Assembly (NCBI RefSeq): GCF_963677845.1
Contig: NZ_OY782498.1
Coordinates: forward strand, 3,603,518 to 3,667,517
DNA from: an uncultured Pseudodesulfovibrio sp.
Lineage (GTDB): Bacteria; Desulfobacterota; Desulfovibrionia; Desulfovibrionales; Desulfovibrionaceae
Length of the DNA: 64,000 nucleotides
Direction: 5' to 3'
Below, one piece after another: positions 15,910 to 24,239 of this stretch. Each line of letters opens with the position of its first letter. The stretch's first letter is position 1. The notes beneath the pieces are model-generated. The model saw nothing but the letters and a program-made list of their open reading frames with translations, had not been told where the DNA came from and did not search any database. The position numbers were made by a program, and so were the translations under genes.

Positions 15910-17232
15910 TCAATTCCGCTTGCCGAACAGGACGCGTTGCAGGTCGGCCAGTGTTGCAGCGGTGCCGGAATGGCAGACAGGGTCATGCCCCAGACGGTCA
16001 GCCTGTTTGAGTCTGACATCATGGGCGGCCACAGGGCGTACTTGTCCGTTGAGATCTATCTCGCCCCAGAAGACTGCGGATTCCGGCAGAGGTTGATCAT
16101 AAAATGACGACATGATTGCCGCCACCACGGCCAGATCAAGGCCGGGGTCTTTGGAGGCCAGCCCTCCTGTGATCTTGGCATAAATGTCATGACCACTGAG
16201 ATTCAGGCGTAATCTTTTTTCGAGCACGGCCAACAATAGGTTGAGTCGGTTTGTATCAAAGCCGAGTGCTGTACGCCGGGGAATGGTCAGGAATGACTTG
16301 GAAACCAAAGCCTGTACTTCCACGGCAAAAGGTCGCTGGCCGTCTACAGCCAAGGCCATGGCCGTGCCGGAAAGGGATGGGTCCCGTGCGCCGAGGAAAA
16401 ATGTGGCCGGGTCTGCGACGACTTCAAGCCCTTTCTCCTTCATAGTGAAGACCACCAATTCATCACTGGGGCCGAATCTGTTCTTGAGTACGCGCAGGAT
16501 GCGGGAAAAATGTTTGCGATCACCTTCCAGATACAGGACCGTGTCCACCATGTGTTCCAACAGTTTTGGTCCGGCAATCTGGCCGTCCTTGGTTACATGG
16601 CCCACGAGTATAAGGGTCGTGCCTGTTTTTTTGGTTTTTTCTACCAATTCGCCGGATACGGCGCGTACCTGACTAACTGAGCCGGGAATGCCGTCGGCCA
16701 GAGGGGACGCCAAGGTCTGTACTGAATCAACAATGAGCAGTTCCGGCGGATTGGGGCCGTCCAGTACGGCCAGAGCATCTTCCACTTTGTTGGATGCCAT
16801 GGCGAGCAGTCCCGGCCCGAGCAGGCCGAGGCGTTCCGCACGTCCACGGAGTTGCGGCAGGGATTCTTCGCCTGAAAGATAGACTGCGGTGTGGCCTAGT
16901 CTGGCCTGACTCCCGGCCAGTTGTAGAAGCAGGGTGGATTTGCCGATACCCGGTTCGCCGCCGAGGAGGATGGCTGCTCCCGGTACCAGCCCGGAGCCGA
17001 GCAGTTCATCCAGAGAGTCCATGCCTGAAGTGCGGGTGGTATATTGTTCACTGTGCAAATCTTCAAGTGGTTGCGGCCTGTCCTGAGCTGCCGCCCTCAC
17101 GGATGAGGCACGCTTATTGTTAACAGTGATGGATTCCAGCGTGTTCCATTCCTTGCACGAAGGGCATTGCCCTTGCCACCGGGGAGATTGTGCGCCACAG
17201 GCCGCGCATCGAAAGACGTCTTTGGTTTTCAT
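15910..17232 (-). CDS. radA: DNA repair protein RadA
   Basis: Branch-migration ATPase of recombination. 440 residues from the ATG at 17232, chosen because the next residues MKTKDVFRCAACG are the usual RadA N-terminus; the upstream extension of the frame is not family-like. Order: C4 zinc finger (CAAC at 9-12, CPSC at 23-26), Walker A GEPGIGKST, Walker B LLIVDSV, the RadA-specific KNRFG motif, then a Lon-protease-like domain lacking a catalytic role. The ribosome-binding site is weak. Confidence 0.96.
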   Translation of the reverse strand: MKTKDVFRCAACGAQSPRWQGQCPSCKEWNTLESITVNNKRASSVRAAAQDRPQPLEDLHSEQYTTRTSGMDSLDELLGSGLVPGAAILLGGEPGIGKSTLLLQLAGSQARLGHTAVYLSGEESLPQLRGRAERLGLLGPGLLAMASNKVEDALAVLDGPNPPELLIVDSVQTLASPLADGIPGSVSQVRAVSGELVEKTKKTGTTLILVGHVTKDGQIAGPKLLEHMVDTVLYLEGDRKHFSRILRVLKNRFGPSDELVVFTMKEKGLEVVADPATFFLGARDPSLSGTAMALAVDGQRPFAVEVQALVSKSFLTIPRRTALGFDTNRLNLLLAVLEKRLRLNLSGHDIYAKITGGLASKDPGLDLAVVAAIMSSFYDQPLPESAVFWGEIDLNGQVRPVAAHDVRLKQADRLGHDPVCHSGTAATLADLQRVLFGKRN

Positions 17233-17349
17233 GCGTGTGAGTATCCCGCTTTTTACCGGAAAAAGTCCAGCCCGGAAAATGTGTGACACACAATAAAAAT
17301 GTTGACGATATGTATGGGCCGTCAGTACCCATGCTGTACGGAAAAAAGT

Positions 17350-18045
17350 ATGACAGATAGAAAATCGACATTTCTTCAAGGCGCTCGTGACATCAGCCCT
17401 ATACTGGCGGGTGTGATGCCGTTTGGCCTTATTTGCGGTGCCGTGGGAGTCTCTGAGGGGATGCCTGAATGGGCTTCCTCCATGATGTCTGTCATCGTCT
17501 TTGCCGGAGCCTCTCAGTTGGCGGCCATTCAGCTCATGAGTGAAAATGCATCTGTTGCCGTGGTTATTCTTACCGGGCTGATAATCAATGCGCGTTTTTT
17601 CATGTACTCTGCATCCATCGGTCCGCACCTCAAGGGCGTTCCACCGTTGCAGAAGGCTGGATTGGCTTATTTGCTGACGGATGGAGGATACGCCGTGTCC
17701 GTGGCCCATTATCTTCGAAACGAGATCAGCAGCGTCAACAAGGTCTGGTATTATTTGGGAACCAATGTTGTCATATGGGTGGGGTATATTTCTTCAACCA
17801 TCATTGGTGCGTATGTTGGCGCGGTCATCCCCCCTGAGTGGCGACTTGATTTTGCTGTCCCGTTGACTTTTACGGCTGTGGTTATGCCCGCCATTGTCGA
17901 CAGGCCCATGGTTCTGGCTGCGCTTGTTTCTGGTGGCATGGCTGTTGCCGCATCTTCTCTTCCATATAACCTTGGGCTGATGGTCGGTGCCGTCAGCGGC
18001 ATGGTGGTCGGTTATCTCGCAGAGAGGAGGCTTGCCAATGCTTGA
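17350..18045 (+). CDS. azlC: AzlC-family branched-chain amino acid exporter subunit
   Basis: 231 residues from the ATG at 17350 (MTDRKSTFLQGA), a typical AzlC N-terminus. Large subunit of the two-component LIV-E exporters. Family marks are DISPILAGVMPFGLICG, the FAGASQLAAIQL segment, NARFFMYSASIGPHL, and several membrane helices. The final codons overlap the AzlD start by 8 bases, giving translational coupling. Branched-chain amino acid export is known for the family; the exact substrate here is inferred. Confidence 0.92.
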   Translation: MTDRKSTFLQGARDISPILAGVMPFGLICGAVGVSEGMPEWASSMMSVIVFAGASQLAAIQLMSENASVAVVILTGLIINARFFMYSASIGPHLKGVPPLQKAGLAYLLTDGGYAVSVAHYLRNEISSVNKVWYYLGTNVVIWVGYISSTIIGAYVGAVIPPEWRLDFAVPLTFTAVVMPAIVDRPMVLAALVSGGMAVAASSLPYNLGLMVGAVSGMVVGYLAERRLANA

Positions 18046-18367
18046 TATGTCCATTTACTGGCCGGTTGTATTGGGGATTGGTATAGGGGTCTTTTTGATC
18101 CGGTATTCGTTCATCCTGATTATCGACAAAGTGACGTTGCCGGAGATGGTGCAACGGATGCTTCGTTACATTCCCGCCTCAGTGCTTCCCGCGTTGATTG
18201 TCCCGGCGGTGCTTCTGCATAAGGAAGGCGGCGTGACAACGTTTGCCGGCTGGGATCAACTGACTGCTGCGCTCGTCGCTGTTTTGGTTGCATGGAAGAC
18301 ACGGAATATGCTGGCGACCATTGCTTCCGGTATGGTCGTCTTGTGGGGCATTCAGTTCTTTTTGTAA
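18038..18367 (+). CDS. azlD: AzlD-family small subunit of the branched-chain amino acid exporter
   Basis: 109 residues with four hydrophobic segments. The ATG at 18038 has AGAGGAGG upstream inside azlC and overlaps its stop. Typical AzlD features are the IRYSFILI segment, a central RMLRYIPASVLPAL loop and VAWKTRNMLATIASGM. It works with AzlC as a membrane complex. Confidence 0.92.
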   Translation: MLDMSIYWPVVLGIGIGVFLIRYSFILIIDKVTLPEMVQRMLRYIPASVLPALIVPAVLLHKEGGVTTFAGWDQLTAALVAVLVAWKTRNMLATIASGMVVLWGIQFFL

Positions 18368-18465
18368 GTGGTGTTTCCAACCCCGTCTTTGATTTGACTG
18401 TCGTTTCTTTTTTCGTGCTGCCTGCATGTCCATTTCTCTTCAATTCCATGTGAAAATATTAACGC

Positions 18466-18492
18466 TTGACTCTTGGCGAACAGAGGTATTTA
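18466..18492 (+). promoter_or_regulatory. Possible sigma-70 promoter of the SulP gene
   Basis: TTGACT (18466-18471) and TATTTA (18487-18492) with a 15-bp spacer, shorter than the ideal 17. It lies in the 225-bp gap between azlD and the SulP gene, about 100 bases before the start codon. Confidence 0.35.
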
Positions 18493-18592
18493 GTCTGCCC
18501 CTTTCGCGTGATTCTCCAGCCCCTGGCCTCCTCCCATAGGTTCGACCACTGACTGTGACCACGAAGAACCACCAAACCAAGGAGGTCTTTCA

Positions 18593-20305
18593 ATGGCTTT
18601 TTCATTGCGTGCGCAGTTTGAAGCGTTCGCTCCCAAAAGTTTTACCTATTTGAAATCCTACTCGCTGACTGCGTTGCAGCGGGATTTGGGTGCAGGTGTT
18701 ACGGTCGGTATCGTCGCGCTGCCGTTGGCTATGGCATTTGCTATCGCGTCGGGGGCCAGCCCTCAAACCGGACTGTTTACCGCGATTGTTGCTGGTTTTG
18801 TCATATCGGCATTTGGAGGCACTCGATTTCAGATCGGTGGACCGACCGGTGCATTCGTCGTTATCATCTCTGGTGTAATTGCCCGGAATGGCTTTGAAGG
18901 CTTGATGCTCGCCACGATTCTGGCCGGTCTGCTTCTCGTCGTCATGGGGCTTCTTCGACTCGGACGGTTATTGCAGTATATTCCTTATCCGGTAACAGCC
19001 GGGTTCACTTCCGGCATAGGTCTCTTAATTTTTACATCCCAGCTGAAAGACTTCCTGGGATTGCAGATCAGCACTATGCCGTCTGCTTTTGCTGAGCAGA
19101 TAATGGCATGTGCGCACGCCTTGCCAACGGCACTGCCTGCAACTCTTGGTATCGGCGCATTGACATTGGCAATCATGCTGATTGTCCGCCGTTACATTCC
19201 GCGTATCCCGGCTCCTTTTGCCGGAATAGTTGTCGGTTCGATCGCGGCGTGGTCTTTGGGGCTACAGATCGAGACTATCGGAAGCAAGTTCGGCGGTATT
19301 CCTTCGACCATGCCTGATTTTGTCCCTTTGACCGGGATCAGTCTGGCAACGATTCGAAATATCCTTCCCGATGCTTTGACCATTGCAGTGTTGGCGGGCA
19401 TGGAGTCTCTGTTGAGTGCCACTGTGGCCGATGGCATGAGCGGTGACAGACATAATTCTTCTACGGAACTGGTTGCGCAGGGGCTGGCGAATATTGCTTC
19501 TCCGTTGTTCGGAGGCCTGCCCGCCACAGGAGCCATTGCCCGTACTGCCACCAATATCCGAGCTGGAGCATTCACACCTATGGCCGGTATTTTTCATGTC
19601 CTGACATTGGTGGTTTTTATTAAATTCATGGCACCGGTAGCGTCTCTTATCCCTCTATCCAGTCTCGCCGCTGTCTTGATGGTCGTGGCTTGGGACATGA
19701 GTGAACCCCATCGACTAAAGCGGCTTTTTTTGGCACCGAAATCCGACTCCATGGTCATGCTGAGCACGTTTTTGCTGACGGTATTCGTTGGTCTGACTGT
19801 GGCAGTAGAGATTGGTGTTGTGCTGGCCGCCGTTCTGTTCATGAAACGCATGAGTGAACTGGTGGACATTCATAGCCTCGATACGGGCTTGCCGGAGGAT
19901 GCGATCATCAGCCGTCGAACTGGAAACCCCAGAGTGGTTGTGTACGAGATCGCAGGCCCGCTCTTTTTCGGCATGACGCAACGGTTTATCGACATCATGC
20001 GATTCACTCGCAAGAAACCAGAGATTCTCGTGCTCTGCATGCGGCTTGTTCCCATCATTGATGCAACAGGTCTTGAAGGACTTGAGACGGTTATCCGCAA
20101 GGGGCAAGCCCGTGGTATCCGCGTCATTCTTTCAGGGGTTAACCCGAGAATCATGAAGATCATGACACGGCTTGGTACGGACAAAGTCGTTGGTAGTGAG
20201 AATATCTTTCAGGATTTCTCAACGGCCGTTGCCGCAACATTGCCTTATTTTGAAGAAGAAGCAGAAGCGGACGAAGTTGTGGGTAAGGTCCCGCACTGCG
20301 CGTAG
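18593..20305 (+). CDS. SulP-family anion transporter with STAS domain
   Basis: 570 residues; inner-membrane anion permease of the SulP (SLC26) family. An N-terminal membrane core of about 14 hydrophobic segments begins with DLGAGVTVGIVALPLAMAFAIASG and includes GGPTGAFVVI; a C-terminal STAS domain covers about 435-550 with VPIIDATGLEGLE. Ribosome-binding site AAGGAGG precedes the ATG. Substrates in the family include sulfate, bicarbonate and dicarboxylates. In a likely sulfate reducer sulfate is attractive, but the sequence does not decide it. Single gene with its own terminator. Confidence 0.93.
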   Translation: MAFSLRAQFEAFAPKSFTYLKSYSLTALQRDLGAGVTVGIVALPLAMAFAIASGASPQTGLFTAIVAGFVISAFGGTRFQIGGPTGAFVVIISGVIARNGFEGLMLATILAGLLLVVMGLLRLGRLLQYIPYPVTAGFTSGIGLLIFTSQLKDFLGLQISTMPSAFAEQIMACAHALPTALPATLGIGALTLAIMLIVRRYIPRIPAPFAGIVVGSIAAWSLGLQIETIGSKFGGIPSTMPDFVPLTGISLATIRNILPDALTIAVLAGMESLLSATVADGMSGDRHNSSTELVAQGLANIASPLFGGLPATGAIARTATNIRAGAFTPMAGIFHVLTLVVFIKFMAPVASLIPLSSLAAVLMVVAWDMSEPHRLKRLFLAPKSDSMVMLSTFLLTVFVGLTVAVEIGVVLAAVLFMKRMSELVDIHSLDTGLPEDAIISRRTGNPRVVVYEIAGPLFFGMTQRFIDIMRFTRKKPEILVLCMRLVPIIDATGLEGLETVIRKGQARGIRVILSGVNPRIMKIMTRLGTDKVVGSENIFQDFSTAVAATLPYFEEEAEADEVVGKVPHCA

Positions 20306-20330
20306 ACAGAGTGCTGTTATAAAGCAGATG

Positions 20331-20358
20331 AGGGTCGCCTGAGGGCGGCCCTTTTTTT
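20331..20358. terminator. Terminator shared by the SulP gene and the sigma-54 activator gene
   Basis: AGGGTCGCC (20331-20339), loop TGAG, GGCGGCCCT (20344-20352) with one G-U pair, then T7. It lies between the convergent SulP and regulator genes and overlaps the last bases of the latter. Confidence 0.85.
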
Positions 20359-21781
20359 AGACGTCTACACCCTGTTTTTTGTATTCGTTGAGCTTGTTGC
20401 GAAGGGTGCGGACCGAGATGCCGAGAAGTTCGGCGGCGCGAGTGCGGTTGCCGGTGGTCTCTTCAAGACTTTTGAGAATGAGCCGCTTTTCCATTTCGTG
20501 AATGGGCATGACAGACAAGGCTTCGTCCGGGGTGGACGGAGGTGCGGCTTCGGATGCAGCCTGCTGGTCGGCGTCAATGGATGACAGATCATCAGGTGTC
20601 CATTGTTCGTCGCCCATGAGAAAGTGTTTTGTCTGGATGGGCCCTTGTCCGGCGAGAAGCACGGCGCGCTCCATGAGATTCTGGAGTTCACGAACATTGC
20701 CCGGCCAATCATAAGCCATGAGCCATTTCTTGGCGTCTTCTGCAAAAGCAAGTGGATCAAGGCCGTAGGTGGCTGTAAATTTGTTGGTGAAATACTTTGC
20801 GAGCAAAATAACGTCGTCGCCTCGTTCCTTGAGAGCTGGCAGGGCGAGCGGGATGACGTTCAAGCGATAGAACAGGTCTTGACGGAATTTGCCTTCCTTG
20901 ACCGTGGTTTCGATATCGCGGTTGGTGGTCGCGAGTACGCGTACATCAATATTGACTGTTTCCACTCCACCGACACGATCAAATTCCGATTCCTGCAAGA
21001 CACGTAATAGCTTGGCCTGAAGGCCGAGGTCCATTTCCGTGATTTCGTCGAGCAGAATGGTGCCGCCGTCAGCCAGTTCAAACTTGCCAAGTTTGCGGTT
21101 GATGGCCCCGGTGAACGCACCTTTTTCATGGCCGAAAAGTTCGGATTCAAGGAGATGCTCAGGCAGGGCCGCGCAGTTGATTGCCACGAACGGCTTGTCC
21201 GTGCGGGTCGAATTGTGATGCAGATACCGTGCGAACATCTCTTTACCCGTGCCGGATTCTCCGGAGATGAGCACGGTGGCCTTGGAGCCTGCTACCTGTC
21301 GGGCAAGGGCAAGAACACGCAAAACTGCATTGTGGCGGCCTATGATCTGAAATTTGCTGGGTGCGGAAGGTGCTGCGGCTGCGGGTTTGGGTGTTGCGAC
21401 TGGTGCAGGTTCAGGGTCCTGTTCTGGCTCAGGTTTCGGGAGAACCAATTCGATTTTTTCCCAGACCAGTGGCTCGATCCAGTAATCGCGTGCGCCGAGT
21501 TCAAGGTATTCGGTGGCCTGTTCAGCAGAACCGGATGCGGAGAAAATGACTACGGGCGGGAATCCCTCAACGGATTGCGCCTGTGTCAGAAAGCCTTTTG
21601 CATCAAATCCTTGAAGCTCTGGTCGGCAGAACACGAGACACGGACTGGACTTTTTGATGAAGCCGAGTGCGCCGGTGAGATTGTCGGCCAACCCGGCCTG
21701 CAACCCCGCCTTCTGCAAAGTGGGGAAGATGCCTGTGACGGACTGCGGTTCCGCGATGAAAAGTACTGTTCTAGCCGACAT
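20357..21781 (-). CDS. Sigma-54-dependent activator with degenerate receiver domain
   Basis: 474 residues. An N-terminal receiver-like fold (1-112) is followed by a Pro/Ala/Glu linker (113-142), the AAA+ domain (Walker A GESGTGKE 174-181, GAFTGA 221-226 for sigma-54 contact, Walker B TILLDE 241-246) and a Fis-type helix-turn-helix (TGNRTRAAELLGISVRTLRNKL). In the receiver the phospho-acceptor aspartate position reads CRPEL and the usual C-terminal lysine of the KP motif is Glu (WIEP), so phosphorylation control looks lost. Such pseudo-receivers occur in flagellar regulators of the FleQ/FlrA kind, and a flagellar cluster lies 24 kb away, but target genes are unknown. Confidence 0.92.
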   Translation of the reverse strand: MSARTVLFIAEPQSVTGIFPTLQKAGLQAGLADNLTGALGFIKKSSPCLVFCRPELQGFDAKGFLTQAQSVEGFPPVVIFSASGSAEQATEYLELGARDYWIEPLVWEKIELVLPKPEPEQDPEPAPVATPKPAAAAPSAPSKFQIIGRHNAVLRVLALARQVAGSKATVLISGESGTGKEMFARYLHHNSTRTDKPFVAINCAALPEHLLESELFGHEKGAFTGAINRKLGKFELADGGTILLDEITEMDLGLQAKLLRVLQESEFDRVGGVETVNIDVRVLATTNRDIETTVKEGKFRQDLFYRLNVIPLALPALKERGDDVILLAKYFTNKFTATYGLDPLAFAEDAKKWLMAYDWPGNVRELQNLMERAVLLAGQGPIQTKHFLMGDEQWTPDDLSSIDADQQAASEAAPPSTPDEALSVMPIHEMEKRLILKSLEETTGNRTRAAELLGISVRTLRNKLNEYKKQGVDV

Positions 21782-22136
21782 GATCCCTTCTATTAGCCGT
21801 AAGTGGGACAGTTTACAAGAGGTTCACTCTTTTCAAGGGTTGAACGGTGTTTTCGGGAACCTGTCAAGTTGATAATTTATACCTTTTTGACGTTTTTACT
21901 CGGCATTCACCGGCACTTCGACGTTTGGTCGAAAACCCGTGTGAGGCTTTTCGCAAAATTCGTAAAGTCGTTTTATGCCGAAAAATATCCCCCAACGAGA
22001 GTTCGATCCCAAAGCACAGAATTAAGAAGAGCCGTTCGCCATTGGTGGACGGCTTCAACTAAGGCTTTTCCCCTTTCCTTGCCCTGTTCTGACCCATCTG
22101 GTACTTCTCGGTTGCTTAACCGCAAACGAGAAAATA
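21782..22136. other. Intergenic region between divergent genes
   Basis: 355 bases that should hold the promoters of the sigma-54 activator (minus) and the deacetylase-glycosyltransferase (plus). Seen are a hairpin GCCGT/ACGGC near 22033-22055 and AT-rich patches around 21870-21900. No clear -24/-12 element was found by eye, and no gene. Confidence 0.5.
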
Positions 22137-24239
22137 ATGATAAGAACATCCATACCTGTCCTTTGCTATCATAATGTCAGTGACATCGACGGCCATACGC
22201 CGGAGTTATTTCGCGAACATCTGGACGCCATTGCCGACGCTGGCTGGCACACCATTTCCTCCCGCGACCTGCTGGCCGTGACGCGGGGACAGATGAAAGC
22301 CCCGAAGAAGTCCGTGGTCCTGACCTTTGACGATGGTCATTTGTCCAACTGGTTGACCGTGGTTCCTGAATTGGAAAAGCGGAATATGACCGGCACATTT
22401 TTCGCTCTGAAAGATTTTACCGTGGACGGTCCTGCACGCACATTTGAAACCGCTCCCGACATGATGACCATGCCGGAGACCTTCAAAGCCGCACACCTCA
22501 CTGGCGATTTCTCTCAATTTATTAATAAAAATGAATTCAAGGCCATGCTCGATAAGGGGATGGAAGTCTTTTCACACGGTTGTCGTCATCAGGGCGCATT
22601 TCTTAACCTCAAGCCGCTTGAACTCATGGGACAGAACGCTCACTGGGGGGCTTGGTCTATCTATCCCGGTTACAATGCGGATTGGCCTACCTTCAAGGTC
22701 GTTAGCGCTTATGTATACGGAGGTTTTCAACCCATATTTGATGGTTCTGGAGAACCCCGTTTTGTCCATCGGTCTGTCGCAGATCGTCGAGATTTTTGTC
22801 GCAAGGAATTTCGTAAGAGCATTGATTGGATTCGCGATTTGAATGGCTATGACGAACAGCTTTTTTGCTGGCCATGGGGGCAATTCTGTGATGATGCGCA
22901 GGAGGAGTTGAAAAAGGTCGGGTTCGTCGGTGCGTTTACTTTGGAGCGGTGGGTCAATGCCAAGGGTACGAATTCGTTTAGGTTGAACCGCATCGGCGTG
23001 GGCAGGAAAAAGACTGGCAAATGGATTCAGTCCCGCTTGCGTATGTATGGTTCTGACCCTACAGCACGATTCTTTTTCAAGCTGCACACCAAGCGGCCCG
23101 AGGTGCAGAGTGTCTTGTATGCCACGGATTCTGCGAAGCTGTCCGGTGGTAGTCGGCAGATGGTCAACAACATCAAAGCCATGTCAGACATGGGGGTCAA
23201 AGCCTATGCCGTGATCACGAGCGATACTCCCATCAACGACGCGCTCAAAGGGCTGGACGTTGAAGTTTTTTACTTCGATGAATTCAAGAAATACAAGAAG
23301 GCCGGTCAATTCCTGAAAAAGTTGGTGCGGGATAATGCTATCGACGTGGTGCATACTTTTCACAATCGGGCGTACAAAATGGGCGTGTTGGCACGACTCA
23401 TGGGTGCCAAGTGTAAGTTGTTCATTAACAGGGGTGTTATTTCCAAACCCAATTCGATATTTTTTCTGTGGACCGCATTGGCTGACGGCGTGATCGCAAA
23501 TTCTCGGCAGTGCGCTGAAGTCATGCGTAAGTATCATGTGCTGAAAAAACGGCTAAATGTGGTTTACAATGCGTATGTTGGACCAGATTTTGGCGACCCC
23601 AAGCCACGCAAGAAGCGGGGAATCCGTTTTATCTACATTGGGAATACTGTCGACATCAAAGGGTATGATGTGTTTCTTGATGCAGCATCCATCCTTTGTG
23701 AGAATGGTGGATGTCGAGATATGGAATTCGTGGCTGTAGGGGTTCCCGAGGATCGGCGGGAGTGGTTTGCGGATCACATGACCCCGGCTGTCAGAGAACG
23801 TCTCCATCTACCGGGTGTCATTCCTCATGAGCAGGTGCTTGAAGAGTTGGCCTTTTCAGATGTGCAGGTGATGACTTCTCGTAAGGAAAGCTTGCCGAAT
23901 GCGTTGCTTGAAGGGTTTGATCTCGGTGTGCCGGCCATTTGTACCCGTGTGGGTGGAGTGCCGGAGATTGTCCGTGATGGTGTCAACGGGTTTTTATGCG
24001 AGAGCGAAGACGTTGCGTGTCTGGCTGAAAAAATGCGGTTTATGGCTGACAACCCTGCAGCACGGTTTTCTATGGGGTGTGCCGGACGGGCTTTGATTCG
24101 TACTATGCTGACCCCGGAAGCCAAGGGGCGGAATCTCATGCGTGTATATATGGGAGAAACCCTGTGCGAGCCATTGGATATGGACAGCCTGCCCAAGGCG
24201 CAGAGCGAGGAGCAGATTTATGGCAAGAGCGATCACTGA
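22137..24239 (+). CDS. Polysaccharide deacetylase-glycosyltransferase fusion
   Basis: 700 residues with two enzymatic parts. The N-terminal NodB-type deacetylase (about 1-290) has LTFDDG (metal Asp65/Asp66) and FSHGCRH (His147, His151), followed by CWPWGQF. The C-terminal GT-B glycosyltransferase of GT4 type (about 340-685) begins with LYATDSAKLSGGSRQMVNNIKAM and has the family E-x7-E pattern in RKESLPNALLEGFDLGVP and a GGVPEIV loop. The likely job is to deacetylate and transfer sugars during surface glycan or flagellin glycan building. It overlaps the following GT2 gene by 20 bases, so the two act together. No signal peptide. Confidence 0.9.
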   Translation: MIRTSIPVLCYHNVSDIDGHTPELFREHLDAIADAGWHTISSRDLLAVTRGQMKAPKKSVVLTFDDGHLSNWLTVVPELEKRNMTGTFFALKDFTVDGPARTFETAPDMMTMPETFKAAHLTGDFSQFINKNEFKAMLDKGMEVFSHGCRHQGAFLNLKPLELMGQNAHWGAWSIYPGYNADWPTFKVVSAYVYGGFQPIFDGSGEPRFVHRSVADRRDFCRKEFRKSIDWIRDLNGYDEQLFCWPWGQFCDDAQEELKKVGFVGAFTLERWVNAKGTNSFRLNRIGVGRKKTGKWIQSRLRMYGSDPTARFFFKLHTKRPEVQSVLYATDSAKLSGGSRQMVNNIKAMSDMGVKAYAVITSDTPINDALKGLDVEVFYFDEFKKYKKAGQFLKKLVRDNAIDVVHTFHNRAYKMGVLARLMGAKCKLFINRGVISKPNSIFFLWTALADGVIANSRQCAEVMRKYHVLKKRLNVVYNAYVGPDFGDPKPRKKRGIRFIYIGNTVDIKGYDVFLDAASILCENGGCRDMEFVAVGVPEDRREWFADHMTPAVRERLHLPGVIPHEQVLEELAFSDVQVMTSRKESLPNALLEGFDLGVPAICTRVGGVPEIVRDGVNGFLCESEDVACLAEKMRFMADNPAARFSMGCAGRALIRTMLTPEAKGRNLMRVYMGETLCEPLDMDSLPKAQSEEQIYGKSDH

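Noticed and set aside
17233-17709. N-terminal extension of radA on the minus strand
   Set aside because: Overlaps azlC and lacks family features. MKTKDVFRCAACG at 17232 is the usual beginning.
21919-21935. Short word TTCGACGTTTGGTC also seen near 44980
   Set aside because: Only about 12 bases are shared and the contexts differ; most likely chance.
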